This document shows, one piece after another, positions 1 through 8,811 of a DNA stretch of 64,000 bases. The stretch comes from Hyphomicrobiaceae bacterium (GTDB taxonomy: Bacteria > Pseudomonadota > Alphaproteobacteria > Rhizobiales > Hyphomicrobiaceae). The notes below the pieces were generated by a model. The model did no database searches. It was not told where the DNA came from and saw only the letters and a list, made by a program, of their open reading frames with translations. The position numbers were made by a program, and so were the translations under genes. The first letter of the stretch is position 1. Each line of letters starts with the position of its first letter. The stretch is taken from NCBI GenBank assembly GCA_008933705.1, contig WBUN01000003.1, positions 100,295-164,294 of the forward strand, in the 5' to 3' direction.

Positions 1-2
1 GC

Positions 3-2516
3 CTCTCCCTGTTACGGTCCAAGGACAAGCTTGAGGTTGAGGAGCTGCGTCTCGCCATGCCGGGCGGCAGCCGGGGCGAGCTGCAAGGGATCGTATCCGG
101 CCCGCCCGAGGCACCGGTGTTCGAGGGCAGCGTAGGGATGCGCGGCACCAGCATAGCGCGCTTTGCCAGCTGGGCCACCGGCAATGCTCTCGCAGCCGAT
201 CCCAGGGTGGACGGGCCCTTCGGCATTCGTTCGCAGATGTCGATCGCGCCCGGGCGCGTCTCCGTTCGCAACGTCATTGGCGACCTGCCGGGCTCGACCA
301 TATACGGCTCGGGTCACTATCGCTGGGAAGGAAGGCCCGAGCTGTCGCTTGCGCTCGAAGGGCCGCAGCTCGATTTGCGCGCTTTCGCGCATGAGGGCGC
401 CGGCCTGCCCGAGATTCTTGGTCTGATCTCACGTGGCCAACCGTCCGATCAGGCGAGCGCGAACACCCCAACCTCGGCGAAGCAAGGCTGGCGCATTGCG
501 CAAATCGATGCGCTGATCCGCGTCAATGCCGGCCAAGTCGTGACCGCAGGCCGCACCTATCGCGATGTGCAGATGGAGATCGAAAGCAGGGGCGGAACGC
601 TGCGCATGCCCTTCCTGCGTGTCTCCGGGGACGAAGGCTACAGCATCGAGCTCGAAGGTGAGGTACTGGATGCCGTGGCTCGCCCCAAGGGATCGGTACG
701 CGCGACGCTGAATGCGGACTCGCCACAAGGCATCGCTCCGCTTGCCGAGCTGCTTGGCATTCCCGACCCATTCCGGCCCAACGAGCGGCGCGCGCATGCA
801 CTGGCGCCCCTGCGTCTCGCCGGCGCCATGAGCTTCGGCATGCGTGCGCCCGCATCGGTCGACGTGGTCTTCGACGGAGAGGCCAGCGGCGCGAAGGTGA
901 AAATGAGTGCGCGCCTCGATGGCGCCGCCGCCGGATGGCGCAAAGGTGGCGCCGATCTGACAGGGGTCATCGAGGGGCCGGAAGCAAGCAGGATCGTGGC
1001 CGCGCTCATCGGTGCAGGTAGCGGCCGGCCGCAGAGCGCCGGGCCTGGCCGGATCCTCTTCAAGGCCGGTGGCATACCTGCGGATGGCTTGACATCGATC
1101 GCTGCTGTTGAGGCCGGCGATGTCGCACTGGCCTTCCGCGGCCAAGTCATCGTTGCCGAGGCGGGCAACAAGATCGCAGGCGACATAGACATCAAGGGCG
1201 CGGATGCGACACGCATCGCAGCGCTCGCCGGCCTGGCGCCGCCGCTCAAGCTGGACGGGCTGCCGGTCTCCGGCGCACTGAAGCTGTCGGCGGCCGATGG
1301 CGCCATCGGCATCAAGCGACTGGCGCTCAAGGTCGGCGGAAGCGAACTGAGAGGCGAGCTTTCGCTCTCGCCCACCGGAGAGCAGCGTCGCATCGATGCG
1401 CGGCTCGCGATCGACGAAATCACATTGGCCAACCTGCTTGCGCCCCTGCTCGACCAGCGGCTCTCCATCACGGGCGCCGCCGAAGCTGCACTGTCGGGCC
1501 GCCAGGAACTGTGGCCCGACGAGAAATTCGATGCGGCCGTGATCGACGCCTTCCAAGGCACCATTAAGTTGAGCGCCAGGCGACTGACGCTGAACGACCA
1601 GCTCGTGCTCACCAGTCCGAGCCTCGATGTCGCGATCGACGGCGGCAGGATCGAAGTCAAGGAACTGACGGGCGCAGGCCTCGGCGGAAATCTCAGCGCG
1701 CTCCTTAGCATCGCCAAGGCGCCGTCCGGAGCGGAGGTCACCGGCAGCCTCCGGTTCAATCCCGACCTTGGGGCCGTCGCGGCGGCGTCCGGCGGTGGCC
1801 AGCCGCGAGCCAGCGGCCCGGTGGCCTTTACGCTCGACTTTGCCGGCCGCGGCAACAGCCCCCGCACCCTCATATCGGCGCTGCACGGCACGGGAACTGC
1901 CGAACTCGGTAAGGCGAAGTTGTCGGTCATGTGGCCGGGAGCTGTCCGTCTGGCGGTGGAGGCGGCGCTGAAGGTCGAACCCGAGAGGATGGCCGCCACG
2001 CTCAGGCAGGCATTGGCGAGCGGGTTGTCGGCCGGCACGGTGCAGCCCGGTCCGACCGCGCTGCAACTCGAGATTGCGGAAGGTCAGCTCCACACCAAGC
2101 CCATCACCGTCGAGACCCCCGAAGGGCGCGCGACGGGCAGTGCGATGCTCGACCTGCGCACGCTCGCCTTCGAGAGCGAATGGCGCATCGAGCAAGCGCG
2201 GGCTGACAGCCCCCCGTCCGACAAACCGGGATTGCCTCCGGTAGCCATCGTCTATCGCGGTCCGATCACCGCGCTATCAGACGTCGAGGCTCGCATCACC
2301 ACCGAGGCTCTGGAGCGAGAGCTTTCGGTGCGCCGCATGGAGCGCGACGTGGAGGAGCTGGAGCGGTTGCGAAAACTCGACGAGGCGCGCCGTCAGAGCG
2401 AGCCTCAGCCTCGCCCCGAGCCCTCGGCGATCACGCCGCCGCGCCTTGAGCGCCGCCCACCCGCCGTTGCTCCAATGAAGCAACCGACCGCACTACCGCC
2501 GGCTGCGCCCGGCTAG
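3..2516 (+). CDS. AsmA-like family protein, C-terminal part
   Basis: The frame is open from the window edge, so the true start lies upstream; 837 residues are visible. The sequence has the look of AsmA-type proteins: long alternating beta-strand segments rich in G, A, L and D with repeated scaffold units (for example GSGHYRW, LSLALEGPQLDLRAF). AsmA-like proteins are inner-membrane anchored, span the periplasm and are implicated in lipid transport to, and integrity of, the outer membrane. The last 60 residues are charged and then proline-rich, which is unusual but could be a periplasmic tail. The stop overlaps the stop of the convergent ribbon-helix-helix gene by four bases. The family call is by overall composition and pattern, not by a discrete catalytic motif. 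Confidence 0.72.
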   Translation, partial: LSLLRSKDKLEVEELRLAMPGGSRGELQGIVSGPPEAPVFEGSVGMRGTSIARFASWATGNALAADPRVDGPFGIRSQMSIAPGRVSVRNVIGDLPGSTIYGSGHYRWEGRPELSLALEGPQLDLRAFAHEGAGLPEILGLISRGQPSDQASANTPTSAKQGWRIAQIDALIRVNAGQVVTAGRTYRDVQMEIESRGGTLRMPFLRVSGDEGYSIELEGEVLDAVARPKGSVRATLNADSPQGIAPLAELLGIPDPFRPNERRAHALAPLRLAGAMSFGMRAPASVDVVFDGEASGAKVKMSARLDGAAAGWRKGGADLTGVIEGPEASRIVAALIGAGSGRPQSAGPGRILFKAGGIPADGLTSIAAVEAGDVALAFRGQVIVAEAGNKIAGDIDIKGADATRIAALAGLAPPLKLDGLPVSGALKLSAADGAIGIKRLALKVGGSELRGELSLSPTGEQRRIDARLAIDEITLANLLAPLLDQRLSITGAAEAALSGRQELWPDEKFDAAVIDAFQGTIKLSARRLTLNDQLVLTSPSLDVAIDGGRIEVKELTGAGLGGNLSALLSIAKAPSGAEVTGSLRFNPDLGAVAAASGGGQPRASGPVAFTLDFAGRGNSPRTLISALHGTGTAELGKAKLSVMWPGAVRLAVEAALKVEPERMAATLRQALASGLSAGTVQPGPTALQLEIAEGQLHTKPITVETPEGRATGSAMLDLRTLAFESEWRIEQARADSPPSDKPGLPPVAIVYRGPITALSDVEARITTEALERELSVRRMERDVEELERLRKLDEARRQSEPQPRPEPSAITPPRLERRPPAVAPMKQPTALPPAAPG

Positions 2517-2758
2517 CCCGCGTTTGCGTCTGTCGCGGAGCGTCGTGCGCGCTCCTGATAGTGCTGCAGCACCCAGACCCGCACAGCACTGGAGAGGCCC
2601 CCTTGGCCGCGGGCCGTGTCAATGCGCGCGATGAGCTGCGACATGGGCATCCGCTCTTCGGCCGCGACCGTCCTGAGCGCCTCCCAGAACGGCGCTTCGA
2701 GCGAGATCGACGTACGATGCCCCGCAATTGTGAACGAGCGCTTGACGGGCCTCGTCAT
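2513..2758 (-). CDS. Ribbon-helix-helix (RHH_4-type) domain protein
   Basis: This 81-residue protein begins VKRSFTIAGHRTSISLE, followed by FWEALRTVAAE and a conserved SSAVRVWVLQHY segment. That is the pattern of the alphaproteobacterial RHH_4 family: a beta strand and two helices expected to dimerise and bind DNA. It is the last gene of a minus-strand run fumC, DUF4169, RHH, a neighbourhood that recurs in Alphaproteobacteria. The partner operator is unknown. Its 3' end overlaps the convergent AsmA-like gene by four bases, so the two transcripts must share a terminal region. Confidence 0.8.
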   Translation of the reverse strand: MTRPVKRSFTIAGHRTSISLEAPFWEALRTVAAEERMPMSQLIARIDTARGQGGLSSAVRVWVLQHYQERARRSATDANAG

Positions 2759-2839
2759 GACGGCGCCTAGGACTTCCGGTTCATGCGGAACGGAAAGCGC
2801 GCATGCCGGCGCATTTCCGCACGGCGACAGTGCGTCGCA

Positions 2840-3037
2840 CTACTCCTCCCGCTCGGCCCCGCGGTCGCTGCATTGCAGGCCGTCGAGACGGCGCGTCTCC
2901 AGTGTCCTTTGCGCCGCGCTCTTGCTCCGCTCGCTCTTGGGAATGCCGAAGCGCACGCGCTTTTCGTTGGCGCGGCGCTCGCGCTCGGCCCTCTGCTTGT
3001 CTTTGCGGTAGCGGTTCAGGTTTATGACAGTTCCCAT
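2840..3037 (-). CDS. DUF4169 family small basic protein
   Basis: About 65 residues. It starts [18 protein letters not shown] and continues with a helical, highly charged segment (ERRANEKRVRFG) and LETRRLDG, the arrangement of the DUF4169 family, whose function is not known. The ATG at 3037-3035 overlaps the fumC stop as TGATG, indicating translational coupling with fumC. A GTG one codon upstream is possible but the ATG fits better. The strong basic charge suggests nucleic-acid or ribosome contact, but this is only inference. Confidence 0.8.
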   Translation of the reverse strand: MGTVINLNRYRKDKQRAERERRANEKRVRFGIPKSERSKSAAQRTLETRRLDGLQCSDRGAEREE

Positions 3038-4440
3038 CACGCCTCCGGTCCGATCATTTTCTTTGGATCAACGATCCTGTCGAATTCTTCTGCCGATACG
3101 TATCCCCCACCCACGGCCTCTTCCCTCAGAGTCGTGCCGTTCTTGTGTGCCGTCTTAGCGATCTTGGCCGCGTTGTCATAGCCGATCTTGGGAGCAAGCG
3201 CTGTGACCAGCATCAATGACCGCTCCAGCGCCGCAGCAATGTTGTCCTCGCGCGCCTCGATGCCCGCTATGCAGTTGTCGGTGAAGCTCACAGCCGCATC
3301 CGCCAGAAGCTGCACCGACTGCAGGAAGTTGTAGGCCATCACCGGATTGAACACGTTGAGCTCGAAGTGTCCCTGGGAGCCGGCGAATGTTATTGCTGCC
3401 TGGTTACCAAATACCTGCACGCACACCATGGTCAGCGCCTCGCACTGCGTCGGATTGACCTTGCCCGGCATGATCGAGGAGCCGGGCTCGTTCTCCGGCA
3501 GCGAAAGCTCGCCCAGGCCCGACCGGGGACCACTGCCAAGGAAGCGGATGTCGTTGGCGATCTTGAACAGCGCCGCAGCGGCCGAATTGATGGCACCGTG
3601 GCCGAACACCATGGCGTCGTGCGCGGCCAGCGCCTCGAACTTGTTCGGAGCCGTCACGAAGGGCAAATGGGTGATAGCAGCAATACGCCCGGCTACCGCC
3701 TCGGCAAAGCCTTTGGGTGCATTCAGCCCGGTGCCGACTGCGGTTCCACCCTGCGCCAGCTCGCAGAGGCCCGGCAGCGTCAGCTCGATGCGCTTGATCG
3801 CATTGGCCACCTGCGCGGCGTAGCCGGAGAATTCTTGCCCCAGCGTCAGAGGGGTCGCGTCCTGCGTGTGCGTCCGGCCGATCTTGATGATGTGGTCGAA
3901 CTTGCGCTGCTTGGCGACGAGCGCCTCGTGCAGCTTGTGCAGCGCTGGCAGGAGCAGATGATGGACTTGCTCTGCCGCGGCGACGTGCATCGCCGTCGGA
4001 TACGTGTCGTTCGAGGACTGGCTCATATTCACGTGGTCGTTGGGATGCACAGGCTTCTTCGAGCCCATGACGCCGCCCAGCAACTCTATCGCGCGATTCG
4101 ATATCACCTCGTTGGCGTTCATATTCGACTGCGTGCCCGAGCCGGTCTGCCACACCACGAGAGGAAAGTGGTCGTCGAGCTTCCCGTCGATGACTTCCTG
4201 CGCAGCAGCGACGATCGCGGCGCCGAGCTTCTCGTCGAGCTTGCCCAGTGCCATGTTGGCCTCTGCCGCCGCACGCTTGACGATGCCAAGTGCGCGAACG
4301 ATTGCCTTGGGCTGCTTCTCCCAGCCGATCTTGAAATTGCCCAGGCTGCGCTGCGCCTGCGCACCCCAGTACTTGTCGGAAGGCACCTCAATTGCGCCGA
4401 ACGTGTCGGTCTCGGTTCTCATCTTCGACGAGGATGCCAT
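3037..4440 (-). CDS. fumC: Fumarate hydratase, class II
   Basis: FumC catalyses reversible hydration of fumarate to malate in the TCA cycle as an iron-independent homotetramer. The protein contains the superfamily signature [11 protein letters not shown], the substrate-site segment [14 protein letters not shown], and [16 protein letters not shown], all in the expected order. Length (about 467 residues) matches the class. Start choice is uncertain: ATGs at 4455, 4440 and 4422 are all in frame and none has a strong ribosome site; 4440 is taken because it leaves a normal N-terminus before RTETDTFG. It is the first gene of a fumC-DUF4169-RHH unit. Confidence 0.95.
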   Translation of the reverse strand: MASSSKMRTETDTFGAIEVPSDKYWGAQAQRSLGNFKIGWEKQPKAIVRALGIVKRAAAEANMALGKLDEKLGAAIVAAAQEVIDGKLDDHFPLVVWQTGSGTQSNMNANEVISNRAIELLGGVMGSKKPVHPNDHVNMSQSSNDTYPTAMHVAAAEQVHHLLLPALHKLHEALVAKQRKFDHIIKIGRTHTQDATPLTLGQEFSGYAAQVANAIKRIELTLPGLCELAQGGTAVGTGLNAPKGFAEAVAGRIAAITHLPFVTAPNKFEALAAHDAMVFGHGAINSAAAALFKIANDIRFLGSGPRSGLGELSLPENEPGSSIMPGKVNPTQCEALTMVCVQVFGNQAAITFAGSQGHFELNVFNPVMAYNFLQSVQLLADAAVSFTDNCIAGIEAREDNIAAALERSLMLVTALAPKIGYDNAAKIAKTAHKNGTTLREEAVGGGYVSAEEFDRIVDPKKMIGPEA

Positions 4441-4870
4441 GCGTGTATCGGTCATAAATATTCGTCTCATCTGCCAGAAGCGTCGCATAGGGCCGCTCCC
4501 GTAGCACGATCACGGGGACGGCTCCAGCGCAGCCGTCCACGAGGGACGTGCTCCCCATATCGAAGTCTAGCAATGACGCAAAGGTCGCAGGATGAACTTT
4601 TGGAAAGGTGTGGCCGCCCAATGACCGGGGCGCCTGCCATCATGCCTCGAGCCTACCCGCCATCGGTCTGCGAGGATCTCGACGCGACGACGGAACGACT
4701 AGCCGGGCATCGCCCCTCGATAGCAGCAGCCAATTGCGGTTGCCTGGGAAACAACCCTGCGGGCTCAACTTCCAGCGTCATCTCCCAACTCCATGATCGG
4801 CAAGCGATTTTCTGGAAGAGGCCGGCTGCAGGTGCGGGGGGTGTTGCGCAGTGAACGCGGCGACAGTCTT
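4441..4870. other. Intergenic region upstream of fumC
   Basis: About 400 bases between the lipoprotein gene and fumC. No open frame here has convincing coding character. It must hold the promoter of the fumC unit, but no clear -35/-10 pair could be assigned. Confidence 0.4.
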
Positions 4871-5380
4871 TCACCGGACATCGCGCTGGGCGCGGTTGAC
4901 GGCTTTGATCGTCGCGTTGGCCGAAGCCTGAAGAAGCTGTAGCCGCTCGCGGACACGCTTCTCCGCCTGCCGATAGCACTCACGCTCATAGCCCAGCTTG
5001 ATGCGTAGGGCCAGATCGGCGTTGGGATCGGCTTGCGTCGTGGGCGGATCCACCTGAGGCATTGCGCGTGCTTCCGCGTCCGATCGCATTGCAGCTTCTG
5101 CGGCCTCATCCTGACGCGCGGCGAGGCGCCTGGCGCCTCCCGGCTGCGCCTCCTTCGTGTCGTTGTCGGCCGTCGCCTTGGGCTCGCAATCGGGCTCACC
5201 TGGCGGAGCAAGCAGCGCTTTGGAGGGCAGCGGAACGCGTGCGAAAGAGCGCGACCTTGGCCGGGGAGCCGACACGGAGGCCGCATCATCGTACTCACCG
5301 TAGTCGGGTGCGCAGCCGGCCAGTCCGGCCACGCAGATCGAGACGATGGCGGCGCCGCGGAGGGCCGAGCTGGTACGCAT
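4871..5380 (-). CDS. Small lipoprotein, function unknown
   Basis: A 169-residue protein with a positively charged N-terminus, a hydrophobic segment and a lipobox LAGC around residues 19-22, so it should be exported and lipidated. After a low-complexity Pro/Ala/Arg region, the last 60 residues are helical and charged (KLGYERECYRQAEKRVRERL), suggesting a coiled coil. No enzymatic motif is seen. It lies downstream of the KpsF-type isomerase on the same strand but 140 bases away, with its own likely promoter that contains a Fur-like sequence. Confidence 0.7.
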   Translation of the reverse strand: MRTSSALRGAAIVSICVAGLAGCAPDYGEYDDAASVSAPRPRSRSFARVPLPSKALLAPPGEPDCEPKATADNDTKEAQPGGARRLAARQDEAAEAAMRSDAEARAMPQVDPPTTQADPNADLALRIKLGYERECYRQAEKRVRERLQLLQASANATIKAVNRAQRDVR

Positions 5381-5435
5381 GACAAAATCCCGTCTACCGT
5401 TTTGCCCGCCGGCAGTAGTGACGATGACTTTGTCC

Positions 5436-5463
5436 GAAAATGGTTCTCATTGCTCGCAATGAG
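5436..5463 (-). promoter_or_regulatory. Fur-like box with adjacent inverted repeat
   Basis: Read on the minus strand the segment contains TGAGAACCATTTTCG, close to the Fur 7-1-7 pattern TGATAAT-N-ATTATCA, directly beside the inverted repeat CTCATTG-N4-CAATGAG (5446-5463). It sits about 56 bases upstream of the lipoprotein start. The match is partial; binding by Fur, Mur or another regulator is inference. Confidence 0.3.
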
Positions 5464-5522
5464 CACTAACGGCCCCGATCGGTGGGGAACTCCGAATCGC
5501 CGAGCGGTGGCGGTGACGGACC

Positions 5523-6545
5523 TTACGCCACGCCCGCTCTGAGCAGATCGTGGATGTGCACAATGCCGACGGGCTTGCCTTTGTCGACGACGAACAGCGC
5601 CGTGATCCGCGAGGTGTTGAGCAGCTCCAAGGCAGCCGAGGCGAGCATCTGAGACGTCACGACTTTGGGCTTCCTCGTCATGATGTCGCTGGTTCGCGCC
5701 GTCAGCAGATCGGCGCCCATGTGGCGCCTGAGGTCGCCATCGGTGATGACGCCGACAAGCTTGCCCTTCGCGTCGATGACGCCGAGACAGCCGAATGACT
5801 TCTGCGTCATGGTGACGAGGGCCGCACTCATCACCACATCGTCGGAGGCCAACGGAAGCCGTTCGCCAGTGTGCATGATGTCGGCAACGAACTTGAGGCT
5901 CGCTCCGAGCGAACCACCAGGGTGGAAGATCTTGAAGTCCTGCGCGGTGAAGCCCCTGTTCTCCAACAGCGCGATCGCCAAGCAGTCGCCGATGGCGAGC
6001 TGCATGGTGGTCGACGTCGTCGGAGCAAGCCCATGCGGGCAGGCTTCCCTGGCGCGCGGAAGCTCCAGCACGACGTCGGATTGCTTGGCAAGCGTCGAAT
6101 CCGCCCGGGAGGTGACAGCGATGAGCGGCACCTTGAAGCGGCGCGAGTAGGTGACGATGCTGCCGATCTCGACGCTCTCGCCCGACCACGATATGGCGAC
6201 GATGGCGTCGTCCGTCCCGATCATGCCAAGATCGCCGTGACTTGCCTCGCTCGGGTGAACGAAGAATGCCCGCGTTCCCGTGGAGGCGAAGGTGGCGGCG
6301 ATCTTCTGGCCGACGTGACCGCTCTTGCCAATGCCGGTGACGATCACCCGGCCCTTGGCGGCCGACAACATGGCGACCGCCATCCCGAACGAGGCGCCCA
6401 GCTCCTGCTCCAGCGCCTCCTTCAGTGCCCGCAGGCCCTCGGTCTCAAGGTCAAGGGTCCGCACCGCCGAGCGCAGCGCAGCAGAATGCTGGGCCGCACA
6501 AGCGTCCGCATCACCCTGCTTGCGCCTTGCAGCCGTCATTGCCAT
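5523..6545 (-). CDS. kdsD: KpsF/GutQ-type D-arabinose-5-phosphate isomerase
   Basis: Converts D-ribulose 5-phosphate to D-arabinose 5-phosphate, the first step to Kdo for lipopolysaccharide. The N-terminal half is a SIS domain (GRVIVTGIGKSGHVGQKIAATFASTG and the SEASHGDLGM segment with the catalytic-type His), and the C-terminal third holds two CBS motifs (MHTGERLP and MTRKPKVV). Length of 340 residues fits the family. The ATG at 6545 is chosen because AGGA lies upstream at good spacing; a TTG at 6563 is less likely. It lies near galU on the same strand, about 140 bases away, consistent with a sugar-nucleotide locus. Confidence 0.9.
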   Translation of the reverse strand: MAMTAARRKQGDADACAAQHSAALRSAVRTLDLETEGLRALKEALEQELGASFGMAVAMLSAAKGRVIVTGIGKSGHVGQKIAATFASTGTRAFFVHPSEASHGDLGMIGTDDAIVAISWSGESVEIGSIVTYSRRFKVPLIAVTSRADSTLAKQSDVVLELPRAREACPHGLAPTTSTTMQLAIGDCLAIALLENRGFTAQDFKIFHPGGSLGASLKFVADIMHTGERLPLASDDVVMSAALVTMTQKSFGCLGVIDAKGKLVGVITDGDLRRHMGADLLTARTSDIMTRKPKVVTSQMLASAALELLNTSRITALFVVDKGKPVGIVHIHDLLRAGVA

Positions 6546-6682
6546 TTCTTCAAGTCCTGCCAATGGTTAACTGGGCCGGCATCGAACGGGCATCGTGATT
6601 CGCTGCCGATACTAGCCGGGTCTCAGACTGAGGCAACCCAAACCAGACCTTCGTGTAGCGAGCGCGAACGCACGGACGAGGG

Positions 6683-7561
6683 TTACAGAAGCTTCTTCAG
6701 CTCGGCTTTCAGGGCCGGCCCCAAGTCGCTCCTTGCCAAGGCGTAAGCGATGTTGGCGGTCAGGAAGCCGATCTTGGCGCCGCAATCGTAGATTTTGCCA
6801 TCGAAGCGCACCGCATAGAACGGCTGCTGCTCGGAGAGCGCAATCATGGCATCGGTGATCTGGATCTCGCCGCCTGCGCCACGCTGGCCCCGCTCGAGAA
6901 TGGTGAAGATCTCGGGCTGCAGGATGTAGCGCCCCGAGATGTGCAGATTGGATGGCGCCGTGCCGGCCTTGGGCTTCTCCACCATCCCGGTGATGCGCGA
7001 GATCTTGGCGGACGCGTCCTCTACGCCGACGATGCCGTATTGGTGCGTCTGGTCCGGCGGGACGGGCGCCACAGCGAGGTAGTTGCCGGCGTTGGCCTCA
7101 TAAGCCTCGATCATCTCGGCTATGCATGGCCTGTCCGCGCAATGCAGAACGTCCGGCAACAACAGCGCGAAGGGCTCCGAGCCTACGATTTCGCGTGCGC
7201 ACCACACCGCGTGGCCGAGCCCGAGCGGCGCCTGTTGGCGTGTGAAACTCGTCTGCCCGGGCTCGGGCAACTCGCGTTGCAGCTGCTCGAGCTCGCTCTT
7301 TTTGCCGCGCTCGGCCAGTGTGCGCTCGAGCTCGAACTGGCTGTCGAAATGGTCCTCGATGACACCCTTGTTGCGGCCCGTGACGAAGATGAAGTGCTCG
7401 ATTCCGGCCGCCCGCGCTTCGTCCACCACGTGCTGGATCACGGGGCGGTCGACGACGGTGAGCATTTCCTTCGGCATGGCCTTCGTGGCTGGCAGAAAGC
7501 GGGTGCCGAGCCCCGCAACAGGGAAGACGGCCTTGCGGATACGCTTCTTGGCATTCGGCAT
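6683..7561 (-). CDS. galU: UTP-glucose-1-phosphate uridylyltransferase
   Basis: Makes UDP-glucose from UTP and glucose 1-phosphate. The nucleotide-binding signature AVFPVAGLGTRFLPATKA is followed by KEMLTVVDRPVIQ, and later EKPKAGTAPSN, all diagnostic of GalU. Length is 292 residues. The ATG at 7561 matches the family N-terminus (MPNAKKRIRKAVFP); longer in-frame sequence upstream does not look coding. It is divergent from galE, so UDP-glucose formation and its epimerisation to UDP-galactose are encoded side by side. Confidence 0.95.
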   Translation of the reverse strand: MPNAKKRIRKAVFPVAGLGTRFLPATKAMPKEMLTVVDRPVIQHVVDEARAAGIEHFIFVTGRNKGVIEDHFDSQFELERTLAERGKKSELEQLQRELPEPGQTSFTRQQAPLGLGHAVWCAREIVGSEPFALLLPDVLHCADRPCIAEMIEAYEANAGNYLAVAPVPPDQTHQYGIVGVEDASAKISRITGMVEKPKAGTAPSNLHISGRYILQPEIFTILERGQRGAGGEIQITDAMIALSEQQPFYAVRFDGKIYDCGAKIGFLTANIAYALARSDLGPALKAELKKLL

Positions 7562-7697
7562 GACTTGAGGTCTCGAGCGGCTATTGGCGGCGACTTCGGG
7601 GTACAGGGCACAGTTAACGTATGCTAACCGACAACAATGGTATGAAACGCTTCTCGCACTTGCGCAAACTGCGACACTTACGCCAGAGGGTAGCTGA

Positions 7698-8690
7698 ATG
7701 ACAGTGCTTGTGACCGGCGGGGCCGGATATATCGGCAGCCACATGGCGCTTGAGCTGCTGGATGCCGGCGAGAAGGTCGTCGTCCTCGATAATCTCTCGA
7801 CCGGACTCAGGTGGGCCGTGCCCGACAGGGCCGTGTTCGTTGAGGGCGACGTCGGCGATCAGAGCCTTGTTCAGCGCATCATCCAGCGCCACGGGGTCAA
7901 TTCGATCATACATTTCGCCGGATCGATCGTGGTGCCGGATTCGGTTGCCGATCCACTCGGCTATTACCTGAACAATACCGTCAAATCCCGGGCGCTCATC
8001 GAAACGGCCGTCAAGTCCGGCGTCCCCCATTTCATCTTCTCGTCCACCGCAGCCGTCTACGGCATGCCCGGCGACAAGCCAGTGTTGGAAAGCGCCTCGC
8101 TGAAACCGATGTCTCCGTACGGCTCATCGAAGCTCATGACCGAAATGATGCTCGCGGATACCGCCCGGGCGCACAACCTTCGCTACGTCGCACTGCGGTA
8201 TTTCAACGTGGCAGGCGCAGACCCGCAGGGCCGATCGGGACAATCGACGCCGCGTGCCACCCACCTCATCAAGGTCGCGTGCGAGACCGCCATCGGCAAG
8301 CGCGGCCACGTCGACGTCTTCGGGACGGATTATCCCACGCCCGACGGCACCTGCGTACGCGACTACATTCACGTCAAGGACCTCGCCCAGGCCCATATTG
8401 CGGCTTTGCTCCATCTTCGTCGGGGCGGCAAGAGCGACATCTTCAACTGCGGCTATGGACGCGGCTTCTCGGTCCTGGAGGTCATCAAGGCCGTGAAGGT
8501 GGCCTGCGGACACGAGTTCGAGGTTCGTCATGCACAGCGCCGGCCCGGGGACCCTGCGACGATCATTGCGGCCGCCGACAAGATCAGGCGTGATCTCGGC
8601 TGGAAGCCGATGCTCGACGACCTTGACGTCATCGTGCGCCAAGCTCTCAAATGGGAAGAAAAGCTGTCGCGCGAACATCAGCCGGCGTGA
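7698..8690 (+). CDS. galE: UDP-glucose 4-epimerase
   Basis: Interconverts UDP-glucose and UDP-galactose using bound NAD. The Rossmann motif GGAGYIG is at residues 7-13, the catalytic Ser-Tyr-Lys is seen as FSSTAAVYG and SPYGSSK, and the substrate region YFNVAGADPQG follows. Length is 330 residues. An AGAGGG ribosome site precedes the ATG. The gene is divergent from galU with about 135 bases between starts, which must carry both promoters. Confidence 0.95.
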   Translation: MTVLVTGGAGYIGSHMALELLDAGEKVVVLDNLSTGLRWAVPDRAVFVEGDVGDQSLVQRIIQRHGVNSIIHFAGSIVVPDSVADPLGYYLNNTVKSRALIETAVKSGVPHFIFSSTAAVYGMPGDKPVLESASLKPMSPYGSSKLMTEMMLADTARAHNLRYVALRYFNVAGADPQGRSGQSTPRATHLIKVACETAIGKRGHVDVFGTDYPTPDGTCVRDYIHVKDLAQAHIAALLHLRRGGKSDIFNCGYGRGFSVLEVIKAVKVACGHEFEVRHAQRRPGDPATIIAAADKIRRDLGWKPMLDDLDVIVRQALKWEEKLSREHQPA

Positions 8691-8811
8691 AGACCTGCGC
8701 AACCCGCACGCCTTGAAAAGGGCAAGGGCATCCGCGAGTTGAACGCTCGCTGGTGGCAGCGTCGGCAAGGCTGCCCAGACAGCGACGTGACCGACCAGGG
8801 GAGGGATTGGC

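Noticed and set aside
429..2195. Long minus-strand open frame opposite the AsmA-like gene
   Set aside because: Composition is Arg/Asp/His-rich without any fold pattern, and the plus-strand frame is clearly coding. It is a GC-driven antisense frame.
4388..4621. Small minus-strand ORF just upstream of fumC
   Set aside because: It overlaps the fumC start region, has no ribosome site and no recognisable pattern.
3367..4854. 495-codon plus-strand frame opposite fumC
   Set aside because: FumC signatures are intact on the minus strand, and the plus frame is rich in Arg/His with no family resemblance.
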